Below are positions 34,423 to 45,246 of a stretch of 64,000 nucleotides of DNA, one piece after another. Below the pieces are notes generated by a model. That model was not told the DNA's origin. It ran no database searches and was given only the letters and a program-made list of their open reading frames with translations. Numbering within the stretch: position 1 is the first letter of the stretch; each line of letters begins with the position of its first letter. Position numbers and translations under genes: made by a program. The stretch spans positions 6,300,871-6,364,870 of the forward strand of contig JAJEKV010000010.1 of the NCBI GenBank assembly GCA_021234155.1. Direction: 5' to 3'. The stretch comes from Isoetes taiwanensis. Lineage: Eukaryota > Streptophyta > Lycopodiopsida > Isoetales > Isoetaceae.

Positions 34423-36900
34423 TCAGCAGTCGGTGTTTTGCTCCTTCAAGTTGCCCTTCTTATGTCTTCCAATGGGCTCCCAATATTGAATTTGGAATCC
34501 AGGATGCAACTCCTCTCCATCAGCCATAGTGGTGGTTACATCAGAGAGTGCCACCCCTAACCATATTGGACAATCCTCATCATCAGGCCTTACTAGCACA
34601 AAGTATCCTTCCTTGATGTCCTCAAAGGGATCCCACTCAGGAAGATCAAACCACTTCGGCTTTGAGGCCTTACTTCCCACAAACCACTTGAAACCTTTGT
34701 TAGGACCCAAGTGAACATTCCTAGACGTGCTTGCTCCTTGAGAACCCTCCCATCTGGACTCTGGCAAGAACCCGTCTCTCAGCTCCCCCCACATGGTTGT
34801 TCAGTTTCTAAGCATGTCACAACTTTCTCCCAGTAATTGATTAGGGAGTCCATGTGATTTTTCTTAAGAGTGGAGGTGTGCTTTCCATTTCGAACATCAT
34901 CCCAGTGCGTTAAATAATCCTTGATGCCCTTCACTAGTTGGCTAGAGTCTTTAACAATCTTGAAGGGAGGTAGTGGTTTTAATAAGAACTTCACCTGTAG
35001 CACCCCGTTGCCACAACTCGATTCCTTGTACAGGCATCCAAAACTTGTCACCTGGTCTCCACTTATATTGCATGATTGGTATTCCATCCCTAACCCAAAA
35101 CTTGAACTGAAGTGGCTTTGTGTGTTCTGTCAATTGATCCTTACCATCTAGCAAGTATCCCTCGACGAATGATTTCCAATCTGCAACCTCATCCATCAAG
35201 AAAGCCATTGGGTTGGGGTCAATGCAGCTCTCAAACACATCCATTAGTTCAGGGAGACTAGTCACGTTTTCTCTCTTGAGCTTGGTGGATATCATCATGC
35301 GTATGCCCAACCATCATGAACCCCACTTTCACAACTTTGGATACTCCCACTGCTGTCAAGTATGACATTGCCCCAAACATCCATCTATTCTTGTTTTCTT
35401 TCCAACAGTTGTCCAATTGAACACATAGCTCCTCTGGCTGTTGTTTCTCAAGTAAGGGGAAATCATCCCAAGTCCTCCTTGATTCACTGGACACCTTGGA
35501 TGTGAGCTTTTTTATCTGCCTTTGGTAACAAAGCAGTTGATCATCCATCAAAGCCTAAAAAATGGGGGCTGATGGGGAATACCTCCTCCCTTCTATCGAT
35601 CCTTTCTCTAGTGTTCTCAAGCACTTGAAAATAGAGCTCACATGGAAGTTTGGATCATCCCTCCATAGATCAAGCACAAAATGACCATAGGTTCCAGTTC
35701 CATGCCCATGTGTTAAGACACCCGCCAGACTTACTTTCATCTGAAAAGCGTTTTGACAACGCTTGGGTAAAGGATCTAGCTTTGGCAAGAAAGTCTTGTG
35801 TTGGTCCATCTTATCATGAATTATACACAAAAATCTGGCAGGTTGCATCTGAGAAAATGTTCTCCACTGCCAATACAACTGTCTACATGATATTTGGTCC
35901 CTTTGGTGATCTGCAAATTGCTCCCTAATTGCCATTCTTTCTTTCTCTATTGCAGTTGATACAAGTGTATCCTTGAGTTGAATGCAAGTGTTGCACTTTG
36001 AGAATGGCATGTGTTGTAGGACACTCACGTCTGAGAAGTGAGTGCTCCATAACTTGCCGAAATGTGATTGAGAAAGAGGCCTACATGGAGTTGACCTCTT
36101 TAAGGCACTCTTTTTGGATATAATGTTGTGGCAACACCCTTTGCACCACTCACACACCGTGCTCGTTCACCTTCGACTTGTGGGGCATAGATTGAGACAT
36201 GTATCTCACAAAGCTCTCGAAGACTGCAATGGCCTTGAGACTGTTTGCTCTAGGTTTCAAAGTGAGTGCATTGCCATGTTGGAACAAACTGTGCCCTTTT
36301 CTAACCTGCTCCCAGTATCTGCAGAATGAAGACTGGCTCACGCCAAGAATCCATCTCAATGCTCTCATACATACCTTCAGGCCCCTCAATTGATATAGTA
36401 ACTTTCATGTGTTTTCATCATAGCTGGAATTTCTACACAAGGAGTAGATGAAATTAATCCTATCTTTCTGAAGCTGTCCAATGTATTGGGACCTTATCTG
36501 CACGAGGTCATCCACACTGTACTGGACACTCTAGGTTGCAACACTCTTGTCCCCTAATTGCCTCTAGGTTTTCTTTGGTTGGGGCCATACTTTCCATCCT
36601 TTCTAAATATTTGTCACTTCTAGGCCTCTTGGGCACCCTTGGTTGCCTTTTATGAAAAACATAGCGCCTCTTCCTTGTGATCAAAGGATGCTCATCCACC
36701 ACCAAATCTTCCACATGGCCTGGGGTGGGCCTTGGGGTATCTAGTTCAGTAGGGCCTTCCAAGCTCTCACCATTATTGTGTGTAATATATCTAATTGGCC
36801 ATCTTAACTGTGTTTGGGACTCCAACAACCCAGAGCAGACAATGCAATCACTAGAGCTTCCCTGGGACATGATTGTATCAACTTGGATAAGAAGGTTCAC
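34423..36900 (-). pseudogene. DUF7869-type protein relic (transposon-associated)
   Basis: A minus-strand protein of roughly 750-800 residues is recoverable in pieces. The basic N-terminus is at 36900-36508 (RKRRYVFHKRQPRVPKRPRS). Next comes LKVCMRALRWILGVSQSSF with FQHGNALTLKPRANS (36389-36150), then a Cys/His-rich part (MCEWCKGCC; FSKCNTCIQLKD; DKMDQHKTFLP; HGHGTGTYGHFVLD; 36157-35555). The diagnostic VQLDNCWKENKNRWMFGAMS and VGFMMVGHTHDDIHQ follow (35551-35258), then a tail ending with GYFVLVRPDDEDCPIWLGVA (34794-34423). VGHTHxDID and DNCxxxNKN are hallmarks of DUF7869, common in plant and animal mobile-element-like proteins; the chemistry is not established. At least five frame changes show it is broken or has unrecognised introns. 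Confidence 0.7.
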
Positions 36901-36984
36901 ATTGGAGCCTAGGGCAATGTCCTGTGTTGGGCTTCCTTGGCTCCATTTTGCTCATCTCACATGCTCCCTGAATGAAAGAGCACA

Positions 36985-37225
36985 CATTAAAACCATATAC
37001 AACCATTAAAACCATTAAATCCATTTAAACCACCAAAACCATTTAAACCATACAGAACCATTAAAAACATTACAACCTTATATAACCATTAAAAACATTA
37101 AAACCATATAACCATTAAAAACATTAAAACATTATAACCATTATAACCATTAACCATTGGAACCATTAACCATTAAAAATAATATAACCATTAACCATTA
37201 AAACCATTAACCATTAAAAACATTA
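36985..37225. repeat. ACCATTAAA minisatellite, array 1
   Basis: About 240 bp of AACCATTAAA-like units in irregular order (ACCATTAAAACCATT, ACCATATAACCATT). A second array of the same word lies at 39727-39840. Confidence 0.9.
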
Positions 37226-39099
37226 TCTACTCTTATATAATTTATATACACCAAGATTCGATGCCTTGATGCTCTTTGATTCCCGAGTGGGGGAAAAAAT
37301 AGGGGAAAAAAAAAGCTGCAAAATTCTGCCCGACCGACAGCGGAGCATTGCCTTAGCTCTCCACTGCCATAGCCGCTCGGCCTTAGCTCTCCAGTGCCAT
37401 AGCCGCTCGCTGCTGCGATTCCGCTAGGTGAGGCTCGCCTGCGGAGTTTCGGTGGTGATATGGCACCGCTTTTTCCTCACTCTCCTAAAACAGCAACATG
37501 ATCCGATCCAGCATGATCCGGTCCAGCATCAAGAGTGCACAATCAAGCTCGACAAGCTGGCGGCAAGAAGGACAAGGGCTTGCACAAAAACAGGGCACGA
37601 ATCTGCGGATTTTGGACTCCGGTACAAGGGCTTATTTGCCGCAGAGTTCCCCTGCCGCTTTTTCTTTTGTGGGTTTTCTAATCCGGCAATCCTTGTTTTA
37701 AGACTTTGGAAGCCCCTTTTAGCATCTGGGTCCAAATGCAGATCGACCAGCCGCAGATCCGTGATGGCATATTGGATCAGCGGTTGTGTTCAGGGAAAGA
37801 ATAGTTCTGTTGGATGTTCTTCAAATTAAAATTTTCATACGTTAGATTTCAATTGGGCCTTTAGGGAAAAATGGATTCTATAATCCACAAGCAAGGATTA
37901 CACAGCTGCAGATGGCAGGCAAACTTATCTCTGGATAAATTCTTGAAGAGTGGCTACTAAAGAACTTGGAGCCGAGCTGGAATTAAATCCTGCGAGCGAA
38001 AATAGAAGTGTCTTTGATTCAGGGGCTGATGTTTTAAAAGATTCATCCTTATCATGGTTATGGAGAAGATATCAGTTTCTGTAGCAAGCAGAAATAAGAA
38101 AAAGGAAGTGCTTTTTGTCCAATCAATCTATCTCTGTAATTATGTCAGATTAACTAGTTTCTGGACAGCCGTAAAGGTTTGATAAGGTTTTTGGATATGA
38201 CAGTAAAATATCAGACATATATCAAGCACTGACAGAAGACATTATTTCCTCGACAACAGGAGGATCTGAGCATAATAGATAGTTATTCATCAAGAATGGC
38301 CGATCTTGGCCATCTCTGGGAACATCTCGGGAAGCCCTGGAAACTTATGTGCGAGCAGCTAAGAACCCAAATTGAAGTGTGCAGTAACAAGTGATTTGGA
38401 GCAGCATACATCAATTTGGTCAGGAAAAAATCTTCGCTGAAGTTTTGCGGCAATGGTTGATCACGGGTTTCCAAGGAAATAATTTCAAGAAGGCATATAT
38501 AGTGCACATGTAAAATTGTGCATGGCAAAGTTCCAAGTCCATGAAATAAAAACTAAAAGGGGATGTCATCGAAATAGCTACGATAAATTTCATAAAATCT
38601 GTCTTAAGGAAGTTACACGCAATAGTTGCTTGGAAACCTGTGACTAGGGGCATTTGAATATTGGTAACCATGCGACGTGTGTGGTATAAAAGAGCAACTT
38701 GAATTTGAAGCATGGAAATTTAATAGTTACTAGAAGACACCAAAGAAGAAATCCTTTCTCCAGTTAAGGCTTGCCTATGATTAGAGGCAGTTAGTCAGTA
38801 ACAAATGTTGTGGTGATTTAAGCATGAAAAATACATACAGTGAGACAGTCGACTAAACTTGTGAAAAGTTAGTGATGCTGAATCGCCAAATTGCATGATC
38901 TGTTCTTCGATTTGACGAATTAGAGTCTACATAGATTTATCCGGAGCAAAATTTAGCTTGCCCAGGAATATCCACTTGAGATATCCACTTGAGTTTAGTG
39001 ACTGGTATTAATTGATATAGTAGTTTTTTTTAATGTTCATTTGCACTTCCCTTAATGTTAACATTGGTTATTTAGCTCTGTAAAGAACTGAACTGCGTT
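37226..39099. other. No confirmed gene; 30-bp duplication
   Basis: A GC-richer patch holds a direct duplication of CCTTAGCTCTCCA-TGCCATAG (37351-37380 and 37381-37409). Frames at 37428-37829 are not recognised. The rest is AT-rich with no domain. Confidence 0.5.
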
Positions 39100-39339
39100 T
39101 CCATAGTTTTGTGCGTTCTGGGTTGTAAAGGTGAGTGCAATGATTCTATTGATGATGCAAGAGTATATGTTCAGATGATAAACCATCACTTTCTGCATGT
39201 TGTAAGATCTGACCTTGAGAAGCGTCACGGTGTTGAGAAACTCATGCTGAAGGCAGAGTCTGAGTGTAGCATTTTAAAGGTTAATCTTGAAAGGTCATTT
39301 AATCCAAGCTTCAACTTTGGCGGCAACTGTTTGCATTGA
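39100..39339 (+). pseudogene. Possible remnant of an exonuclease-domain gene
   Basis: The frame CKGECNDSIDDARVYVQMIN followed by HFLHVVRSDLEKRH recalls the last motif of DEDDh exonucleases of the small-RNA-degrading-nuclease type (usual form HDSxEDAR). It has no other catalytic motif, and C-N replaces the usual H before DS. It is short, and the resemblance may be chance. Confidence 0.25.
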
Positions 39340-39387
39340 GATAATGGCTTGCCCATTCTCCATGGTTAAAAAATTACATTTAAAAAG

Positions 39388-39655
39388 AAAATTGTTTACA
39401 CTCTGGTTTGGTAATGGGTCAAGCCTAGTGCAATCACATTAGAAAAAGCAAATTGTTTACACTCTGGTTTGGTAATGGGTCAAGCCTAGTGCAATCGACG
39501 GACACTTTTATGCTGTTACCCTAACAGAAGATGTAAAGATTGGTTTTTTAAACTACATCTTTTTTTGCTACTGTTTGAATTGAGAAGCCTGACCTTAAAA
39601 TGCTCTACATAGTAATGAGAAGCCTCACCTTAAAATGGTCTCCATAGTAATGAGT
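39388..39655. repeat. Two local duplications
   Basis: AATTGTTTACACTCTGGTTT begins at about 39390 and again 61 bp later, each copy running to CCTAGTGCAATC. Next to it, GAGAAGCCT-ACCTTAAAATG-TCT is doubled at about 39582 and 39618. Confidence 0.8.
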
Positions 39656-39690
39656 TTAGAACTGATACCAATTTGGTAAAGAGAAATGTT

Positions 39691-39712
39691 CGCGGCGGCC
39701 TTGGCCGCCGCG
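39691..39712. repeat. GC-rich hairpin
   Basis: CGCGGCGGCC-TT-GGCCGCCGCG is a 10-bp perfect stem with a TT loop in otherwise AT-rich DNA, 15 bp before the second ACCATTAAA array. It may be a terminal or subterminal structure of a mobile element. Confidence 0.8.
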
Positions 39713-39726
39713 ATAAATTTCTTGTA

Positions 39727-39840
39727 ACCATTAACCATTAACCATTAAAACCATTAACCATTAAAACTATTATAACCATATAACCATTAACCATTAAAAA
39801 CATTTAAAATCATTAAAATATTGGAACCATTGAAAGCATT
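39727..39840. repeat. ACCATTAAA minisatellite, array 2
   Basis: Same unit family and strand as array 1 at 36985-37225. The two arrays bracket about 2.5 kb. Confidence 0.85.
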
Positions 39841-40381
39841 ATTGTGCCCACGTGGCGCTTCGTCAGCGACCGCTGACATGGCCATGTCAGCAATCCGGAC
39901 ACCCAGGTCACGGATGGCATGGCCCACACGTGACAGGGTGTCATAATGGCACTTTATCGAGGTTCGAGGGTGCAGCCAGAAATAACTGCACCCTCTTCCT
40001 CTTCCCCCGCGACCCATTCATCCTCCCCTATTCTTTCTCTGTTCTGTTTTTCTATTCCATCTCTAGAGCTCCCCCTTGGCGGTCCTTCTATTCACTCAAT
40101 TCCGACGTCTTCTTATGACAGCAGTCTGGTCGATGGATCGCGACGCATCCAGCGCCGAGGTTTTCGCGCAGTTTGAGTGTTCGAGCGGGTGTTACTGCCT
40201 AAGAAGAAAGTGAGGTTCTTCTCTGTAAGTTTTTAGCTTCTTTTACTGCTTCTTTTTAGTTGTCTGTAAGTCCTTTACTGCACTGTTACTTGTATTCTTT
40301 TATTAGAGGCTCTTACTATCCCCTGATACAATTTCCAGCCTGACAAATCCTTATTCTCGCTTTGCAAACGCCTGTTCAAAC

Positions 40382-40428
40382 ATGGAATCGAACACGGGAG
40401 CTTCCTCCTCATCCAGCAAATCTCCCAG
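40382..40428 (+). CDS. Possible first coding exon
   Basis: An ATG at 40382 begins MESNTGASSSSSKSPR and runs into a good splice donor (CCCAG/GTATGT). Upstream (39980-40380) is a C/T-rich stretch with small TAA-free blocks that could be a 5' UTR. An acceptor (CCCTTGCAG, ending 40829) lies just before the first palindrome. The Ser-rich start is reminiscent of the Ser/Lys-rich start at 43107 (MTTPSKKRAAGAD). Whether it belongs to the broken gene at 43-48 kb is not known. Confidence 0.25.
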
Positions 40429-40854
40429 GTATGTTTTTTTAATATGTTCTCTTTTGTCTCCACTGTTTCACTCTGTTTCACATCTTTTCACTGTTTTCTG
40501 TTTTGCTTTTGTTTTGTTTTCTGTTTTTGTTTTCTTTTTCTTAGTTATTGTTTAATTGAATACCTTGTACACACATACGTGAGACTAATGGTAAGACTAG
40601 TGGCAAGCAACCGAATTAGGAATCCTCAGAGACAGGTGATAGGAAGAAAAATATTGCAGAGCAGTAATAGAACATTACTATGAATGATTCACAATAGAAA
40701 TTGCAAAACTGTCTATGAATGTTTCATAACAGAACATAACTATGAATGAATGTTTCTAACTATGAACTAAGAACAGGAATTGCTTTACAGAAATTGCAAT
40801 TCTAACTCACAGAATATCCTCCCTTGCAGGAAAGGTGCAGACTACACCCGGCTT

Positions 40855-41835
40855 TCTCGACTTGCGAGTCGAGAATGCCTCAGCTTGCCAACAATGCCTT
40901 CTTCTCAACTCGCGAGGCGAGAACAGGGAGTGTACACCCTGGACTGTTGGCTGGTTGAGGAATTCTCGAATCGCGAGTCGAGAATGCAGACAGCTACCCA
41001 ACGTCTTTCTAGTCAAAGAAAGCCTGCTGCAGCCTATGTGCATTCTCGACTCGCGAGCCGAAATCATCATACCAACCAATGCCCACAGGTCCGTCGCAGT
41101 GCCTCCACCCATCCCGGAGCCACTCTCCTTCAACCATCTTCGCCGAAAGTATTGCGAAGGGGAGGCTCCGACCGGGAGGAGGCCTCGGCCGACTAACCAC
41201 GACGCAGTTTGCTTTCTTTTCGACTTCGTGAGTCGAAAAACTTGCTAGTCTCACACACGCGAATGCCGGGACCTTAAACCACATCTACCCTTGACCAAGC
41301 CAAGCTCTGAGGCATTCTTCTGTGTCTTGTCCGAGGTGCCTCTAGCCTGTAGAGAAGACCCGCTAGTCTCACACACAGCAATGCCAGCTCCAGTGCATTC
41401 TCCAAGTGCTGCGAGCCGATCCGAGCCATCTTGCTCAAATATTATGAAGGAAGTGGCCCCGACGGCTCTGAGGCCTCTCGGGTCTAACCATTGTGGGAAT
41501 TTATTTGAACAGGTCTCGACATGTTTTCGTGCATTCTCGACTTGCAAGTCGAGAATCCCCTAACCGACCAATTCTCCTATAATGCAGTCGCGGTGCCTCT
41601 ACCCAGCCAGAGCCACTCTCCTTCGAACCATCTTCCTCGAATATTGCGAAGGGGAGGGGCTCGGACTGGGTGGAGGCCTCTGCAACTAACCACAAGGAAA
41701 CCACAAGCAATAGGTTGGCTTGCTGTCTGCATTCTCGACTCGCGAGTCGAGAATGCCTTAACCACAGGGAAATGCATCCCTTAAGGCCAGCATCCTCAAG
41801 GCGCTCTAGCTGTTTTCTCAACTCGTGAGTCGAGA
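40855..41835. repeat. Palindrome cluster I (eight copies)
   Basis: Copies or near copies of TCTCGACTCGCGAGTCGAGA start at 40855, 40903, 40964, 41044, 41217 (diverged, T-rich arms), 41535, 41733 and 41816. The copy at 41733 extends to a perfect 28-bp palindrome (41729-41756). The copy at 41535 has TTGCAA instead of TCGCGA at its centre and is still a perfect palindrome. Translated frames show recurrent ASRES, DSRVEN and STRESR, which are only the palindrome read through. Confidence 0.95.
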
Positions 41836-41997
41836 AGACCCGCTAGTCTCACAAACAGCCCAAGGTTGAGTGCATTCTCCTATTTTTAGTCCTAGGTGCC
41901 TCTAGCCTGTCTGAGCCACTCTCCTTCGAACCATCTTCCTCGAATATTGCGAAGGGGAGTGGCCCGGACTGGGTGGAGGCCTCTGCGACTAACCACA
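41093..41997. repeat. ~108-bp repeat, three clear copies and one rearranged
   Basis: Units begin near GTGCCTCTA-CC and run through GAGCCACTCTCCTTCGAACC and ATTGCGAAGGGGAG to GACTAACCAC. They lie at 41093-41200, 41587-41693 and 41893-41997, plus a diverged piece at 41425-41490. They alternate with palindromes, and a second phrase (AGAAGACCCGCTAGTCTCAC) recurs at 41354 and 41833. Confidence 0.85.
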
Positions 41998-42164
41998 GGG
42001 GGATGCATTTGAACCGCATCTCTAAGGCCCTAGACCTAGCATGATCTATACACGACTAGCATGCCTAACAGATACTCGGACTGGATGGAGCTCTTTGCTT
42101 CTAAATGGAAGGGAAGGCATTCCAAGCAAAATACAGACACATGAAACTGTTCACGAGTTGCTCC

Positions 42165-42421
42165 GATTTATAGTTCCCTTGCTGAGCATCTCTCAACCCA
42201 GAGAGTATCTCGACGCTGAAATATGCTCAACAAGGAAACCATAAATCGGGCGAGCTGTCGAACAGTTCCATGAGCAAAACAGGGAGTCGTTCGCTCTTAC
42301 TCCGATCCATTATTTCCGTGCCGAGCATCTCTCAACCCAGAGAGTATATTTCATCTCTCGACGCTGAAATATGCTCGACAAGAAAACAATAAATCCGTCG
42401 AGCTTTCGAGCAGTTCCATGT
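42165..42421. repeat. ~145-bp tandem duplication
   Basis: The two units share GAGCATCTCTCAACCCAGAG, CTCGACGCTGAAATATGCTC and CGAGCTGTCGAACAGTTCCA-like ends (42184 onwards and 42319 onwards). The second has a small insertion. Confidence 0.85.
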
Positions 42422-42438
42422 TCTAAACACATCTGGCA

Positions 42439-42830
42439 TGTTCTACACATAATGAAACAGGCATCTCTGAAACTCACCTCTTCTCTCAAGAATTCCTTGG
42501 GCCATTGTATCACAGATCCCGCAGCCTCACCGAGAGTCTTCGCTTCTTCTATTGGCCTCATCAACAATGCATCCGCATCAAATACTTGTATCAAAGCGAT
42601 TCTCGTGTATCCCTCTTCCATGGCGCTGCAGTGAAGAGTTCCCGTGTGTTGCAGCTCATCTCCGCTTGCTACCTTAGCCCCATGCACATCGATCAAATCA
42701 ACTATTTTCAAAAAGACACGCAGTTAGAACTAGACAGAGAGTAAATCGCTGCTAGGAGCTTACAGCGTCGTGGCGCCATCCGTGAACTCGCTCACAATCA
42801 ATCTCCGCCTCCGGTTGCTGTGCGCCCCAA
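42439..42830 (-). pseudogene. DUF8039-like domain fragment with one intron
   Basis: Minus-strand sequence reads GAHSNRRRRLIVSEFTDGAT (about 42815-42760). A likely intron follows (donor GTAAGCTCC, acceptor GAAAATAG). The second exon reads DLIDVHGAKVASGDELQHTG, ALIQVFDADALLMRPIEEAK and TLGEAAGSVIQWPKEFL. The order VA-G, H, V-V-AxLL-P, TLGEAxGSxxxWP is that of DUF8039, a domain common in plant transposon-derived proteins; its role is unknown. It stops 3' of the domain and no transposase core is nearby. Confidence 0.5.
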
Positions 42831-43088
42831 TGTCACCAATGCCCCTGTAAAACTAAGCGCTTGAAAATCTCCACTGCGCTCACTCCCTGGAAATGAATGA
42901 ATTTCGAATTGGTATTTGGGCGGGCTAAAGTTGGCCGTGCTGTACCCTTAGCCCGCTATTTTGCTTTGTATGATTGTATGTCCTTAATTTCAAATTTAAG
43001 AACACGCCCGACCTTTTTTACGTGCAGTCCTAAAACCTCCAAGGCGCGGAAGAGGCTCAATTTATAAGGGAATTCGAGCAGCAAGAGG

Positions 43089-44391
43089 ATGCGGGGGCAT
43101 ACAGATATGACGACTCCATCGAAGAAGCGAGCCGCCGGAGCAGATGCTGGTTCAAGCGGCACCAAGAAAAGAAAGATAGGGACTCCAGGTCAGGATACCT
43201 TTTCTGATTTTGTGTTCGGTCAGGATACCTTTTCTGATTCATCCTTATGTCTTGCAGCATTCACTGCGGAGACGCTAATGATCACTGGCAGAACTTCGTT
43301 CTTCGTTATCGAGGGATTGGAGACAGAGCTACTTGATACACCAGCAGATTCTTGGTGGTATGTCGAAGTTTCAACAAGTGGGTAGAAAAATCTGTTCCTG
43401 TGGCAAAGGGATAAAAAGAGCTCCGACGGCAAGTACAAGAAGGTCGGTGTTGTGCTCGCCATCTCTGCGCCAGATTCGAAACATCTAACATTGTATGTGG
43501 AAGACTGCCTGAAGGGTAAGTTCTACCACACGAAGAAGTTATTAGTATCCAATTACTCTAACTCTTCAATGAGCAAGGCGAAGGGGACCGACAAAAGGCC
43601 GGCGCCTTTAAATTGTCAGAACCTTGAGTGGAAGGATCTAGAAGGGATGAAGGGGGCCGGAACCCTGACATCCAGGGAGCTTGGAATGGAGATTTCCAGG
43701 GCGAGGGAGAAGCTGTTCAACACCGGGAGCTTTACGTCTAGCGTGCTAAAGACTCTAAAGCACTCGGCAGTTACCAAGGATGTAGTTCGGAAAGAAAAAA
43801 CTCCGGACAGAACTGCAAGTCATGAAACAGATGAGAGTACAGGGGAGGATTCAGATGCTGAGGAAGAGGAAGATATGGTCGATTCCCAATTCTTGGATCC
43901 AGATGAGCAGATTAGGAAATCACAGAGAGGGGCCCAGAAGATGGAGCGGCTGGCTCAGTATTATCCATTAGGGATATCATACAATTGCTGCTGGACATCA
44001 GACGCCTGAAGGTTTGCACTGGAGATGCCGTCTTGTTCAACCAGAGGGAATTTAATCCAGCACACATGCTGGAGATTTTGAACTTGATGGTGCGACATCC
44101 TGTTGCGGATCCAATGCCTGCGGATGTCATACCATTTAGCAGATCGACTGGTGAGTTGTTCAGGTGGAAGTCTGAGGAAGACTTGAAGGGAAAAGACGTC
44201 TAAGTTGTGGACGACCAGCATTCAGTGAGGGCAGCACAAGTAATGCAGACGGAAAAGGAAGTGCCGCAAAGGATCAAGGACAGATATTCCAAACGAGAGT
44301 GCAGAGTTCTTTCAGCGGACACGCCACCAACGGAGCTCGCCAGCATTAGCCATTGTCAGAACACAATAGTAGCAAGTGCCAGCTACATAAG
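43089..44391 (+). pseudogene. N-terminal exon of a broken nuclear-type gene
   Basis: ATG 43107 (MTTPSKKRAAGADAG) is preferred over 43089. KKRAAGADAGSSGTKKRK looks like a bipartite nuclear localisation signal. A 10-residue repeat (GQDTFSD, 30-bp duplication at 43188/43218) follows. The frame then runs to 44009 except for a TAG at 43383-43385 and includes an acidic stretch (GEDSDAEEEEDMVDS). A base is lost near 43965 and the protein continues DIIQLLLDIRRLKVC. A TAA (44201-44203) follows, then the exon ends at AAG/GTAAAT (44391/44392). It probably is the start of the methyltransferase-like/phosphatase-like gene that continues at 45247. Family not recognised for this part. Confidence 0.5.
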
Positions 44392-45246
44392 GTAAATTAC
44401 TGTCTCTGATTCGGGGCTTTCTCGACTCGCGAGTCGAGAAACCCCAGAGAAGTAAAGAAAAGTAAAGATTGAAGGGACTTTCTCGATTCGCGAGTCGAGA
44501 AAGCCAGAGACAAAACGGGAAGAAGAGTATGAAGGGGCTTTCTCGACTCGCGGGTCGAGAAAGTCCCTTCAATCTTCTCCTTTCCTGTGCTCCTCTGACT
44601 TTCTCGACTCGCGAGTCGAGATACCCCAGGGCAATAGAGAGAACATTAGAGATTAAGGTTGACGAGTGAAAGCATCGAGCCTTCCCATCCTTTCTTCCCC
44701 CGCCTCTTCGGGCAATGTCGCTTAGTTTATATCCTAAATTGCATCGTTCGAAGAGGCGGGGCAAACAAGGATTTGGGAATGAGCGGTGCTTTCAATCTGG
44801 CCTTCACTCTCCTTCTATGTTCTCTCCTCTCTTGTGGGTATTCTCGACTCGCGAGTCGAGAAAGTTCCTTGAATCTTCTCCTTTCCTGTGCTCCTCTGAC
44901 TTTCCCGACTCGCGAGTCGAGAAACTCCAGGATAATAGAGAGAATATTAGAGATTAATGGTTGAAGAGTGAAAGCATCGAGTCTTCCCAATCTTTCTTTC
45001 CCCGCCTCTTCGGGCAATGTCGCTTAGTTTATATCCTAAGTTGCATCGTTCGAAGAGGCGTGAAAGCAAAGATTTGGGAATGCGCGATGCTTTCGCTCTG
45101 GCCTTGACTCTCCTATGTTTTCTCCTCTCCTGTAGGTATTCTCGACTCGCGAGTCGAGAAAGTCCCTGCATCCTCCTATTCTTTGTTTCCTTCGGGTTTT
45201 AGGATATACTTTCATGCTCTAACATTGTGACATTTACTGAATGCAG
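44392..45246 (+). other. Intron 1 carrying seven palindromes and a ~300-bp tandem repeat
   Basis: Bounded by GTAAAT and ATGCAG. Palindromes start at 44420, 44481, 44541, 44602, 44842, 44903 and 45140. A unit of about 300 bp (44598-44897, 44898-45180) is duplicated; each unit holds GCCTCTTCGGGCAATGTCGC and, 40 bases on, CGAAGAGGCG, forming an inverted repeat. The intron assignment is inferred from splice consensus and from loss of coding character. Confidence 0.6.

Noticed and set aside
36985-37225. ACCATTAAA array as telomere-like or centromeric satellite
   Set aside because: The unit is unlike the plant telomere repeat (TTTAGGG), the array is short and irregular, and no flanking centromeric element is seen.
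39100-39339. A functional small-RNA-degrading nuclease gene
   Set aside because: Only one weak motif is present in a 76-residue frame; kept as a low-confidence remnant rather than a gene.
40835-45202. Proteins with repeated ASRES, DSRVE or STRESR motifs
   Set aside because: These motifs are the palindrome read in different frames and on both strands; the frames have no other consistent content.
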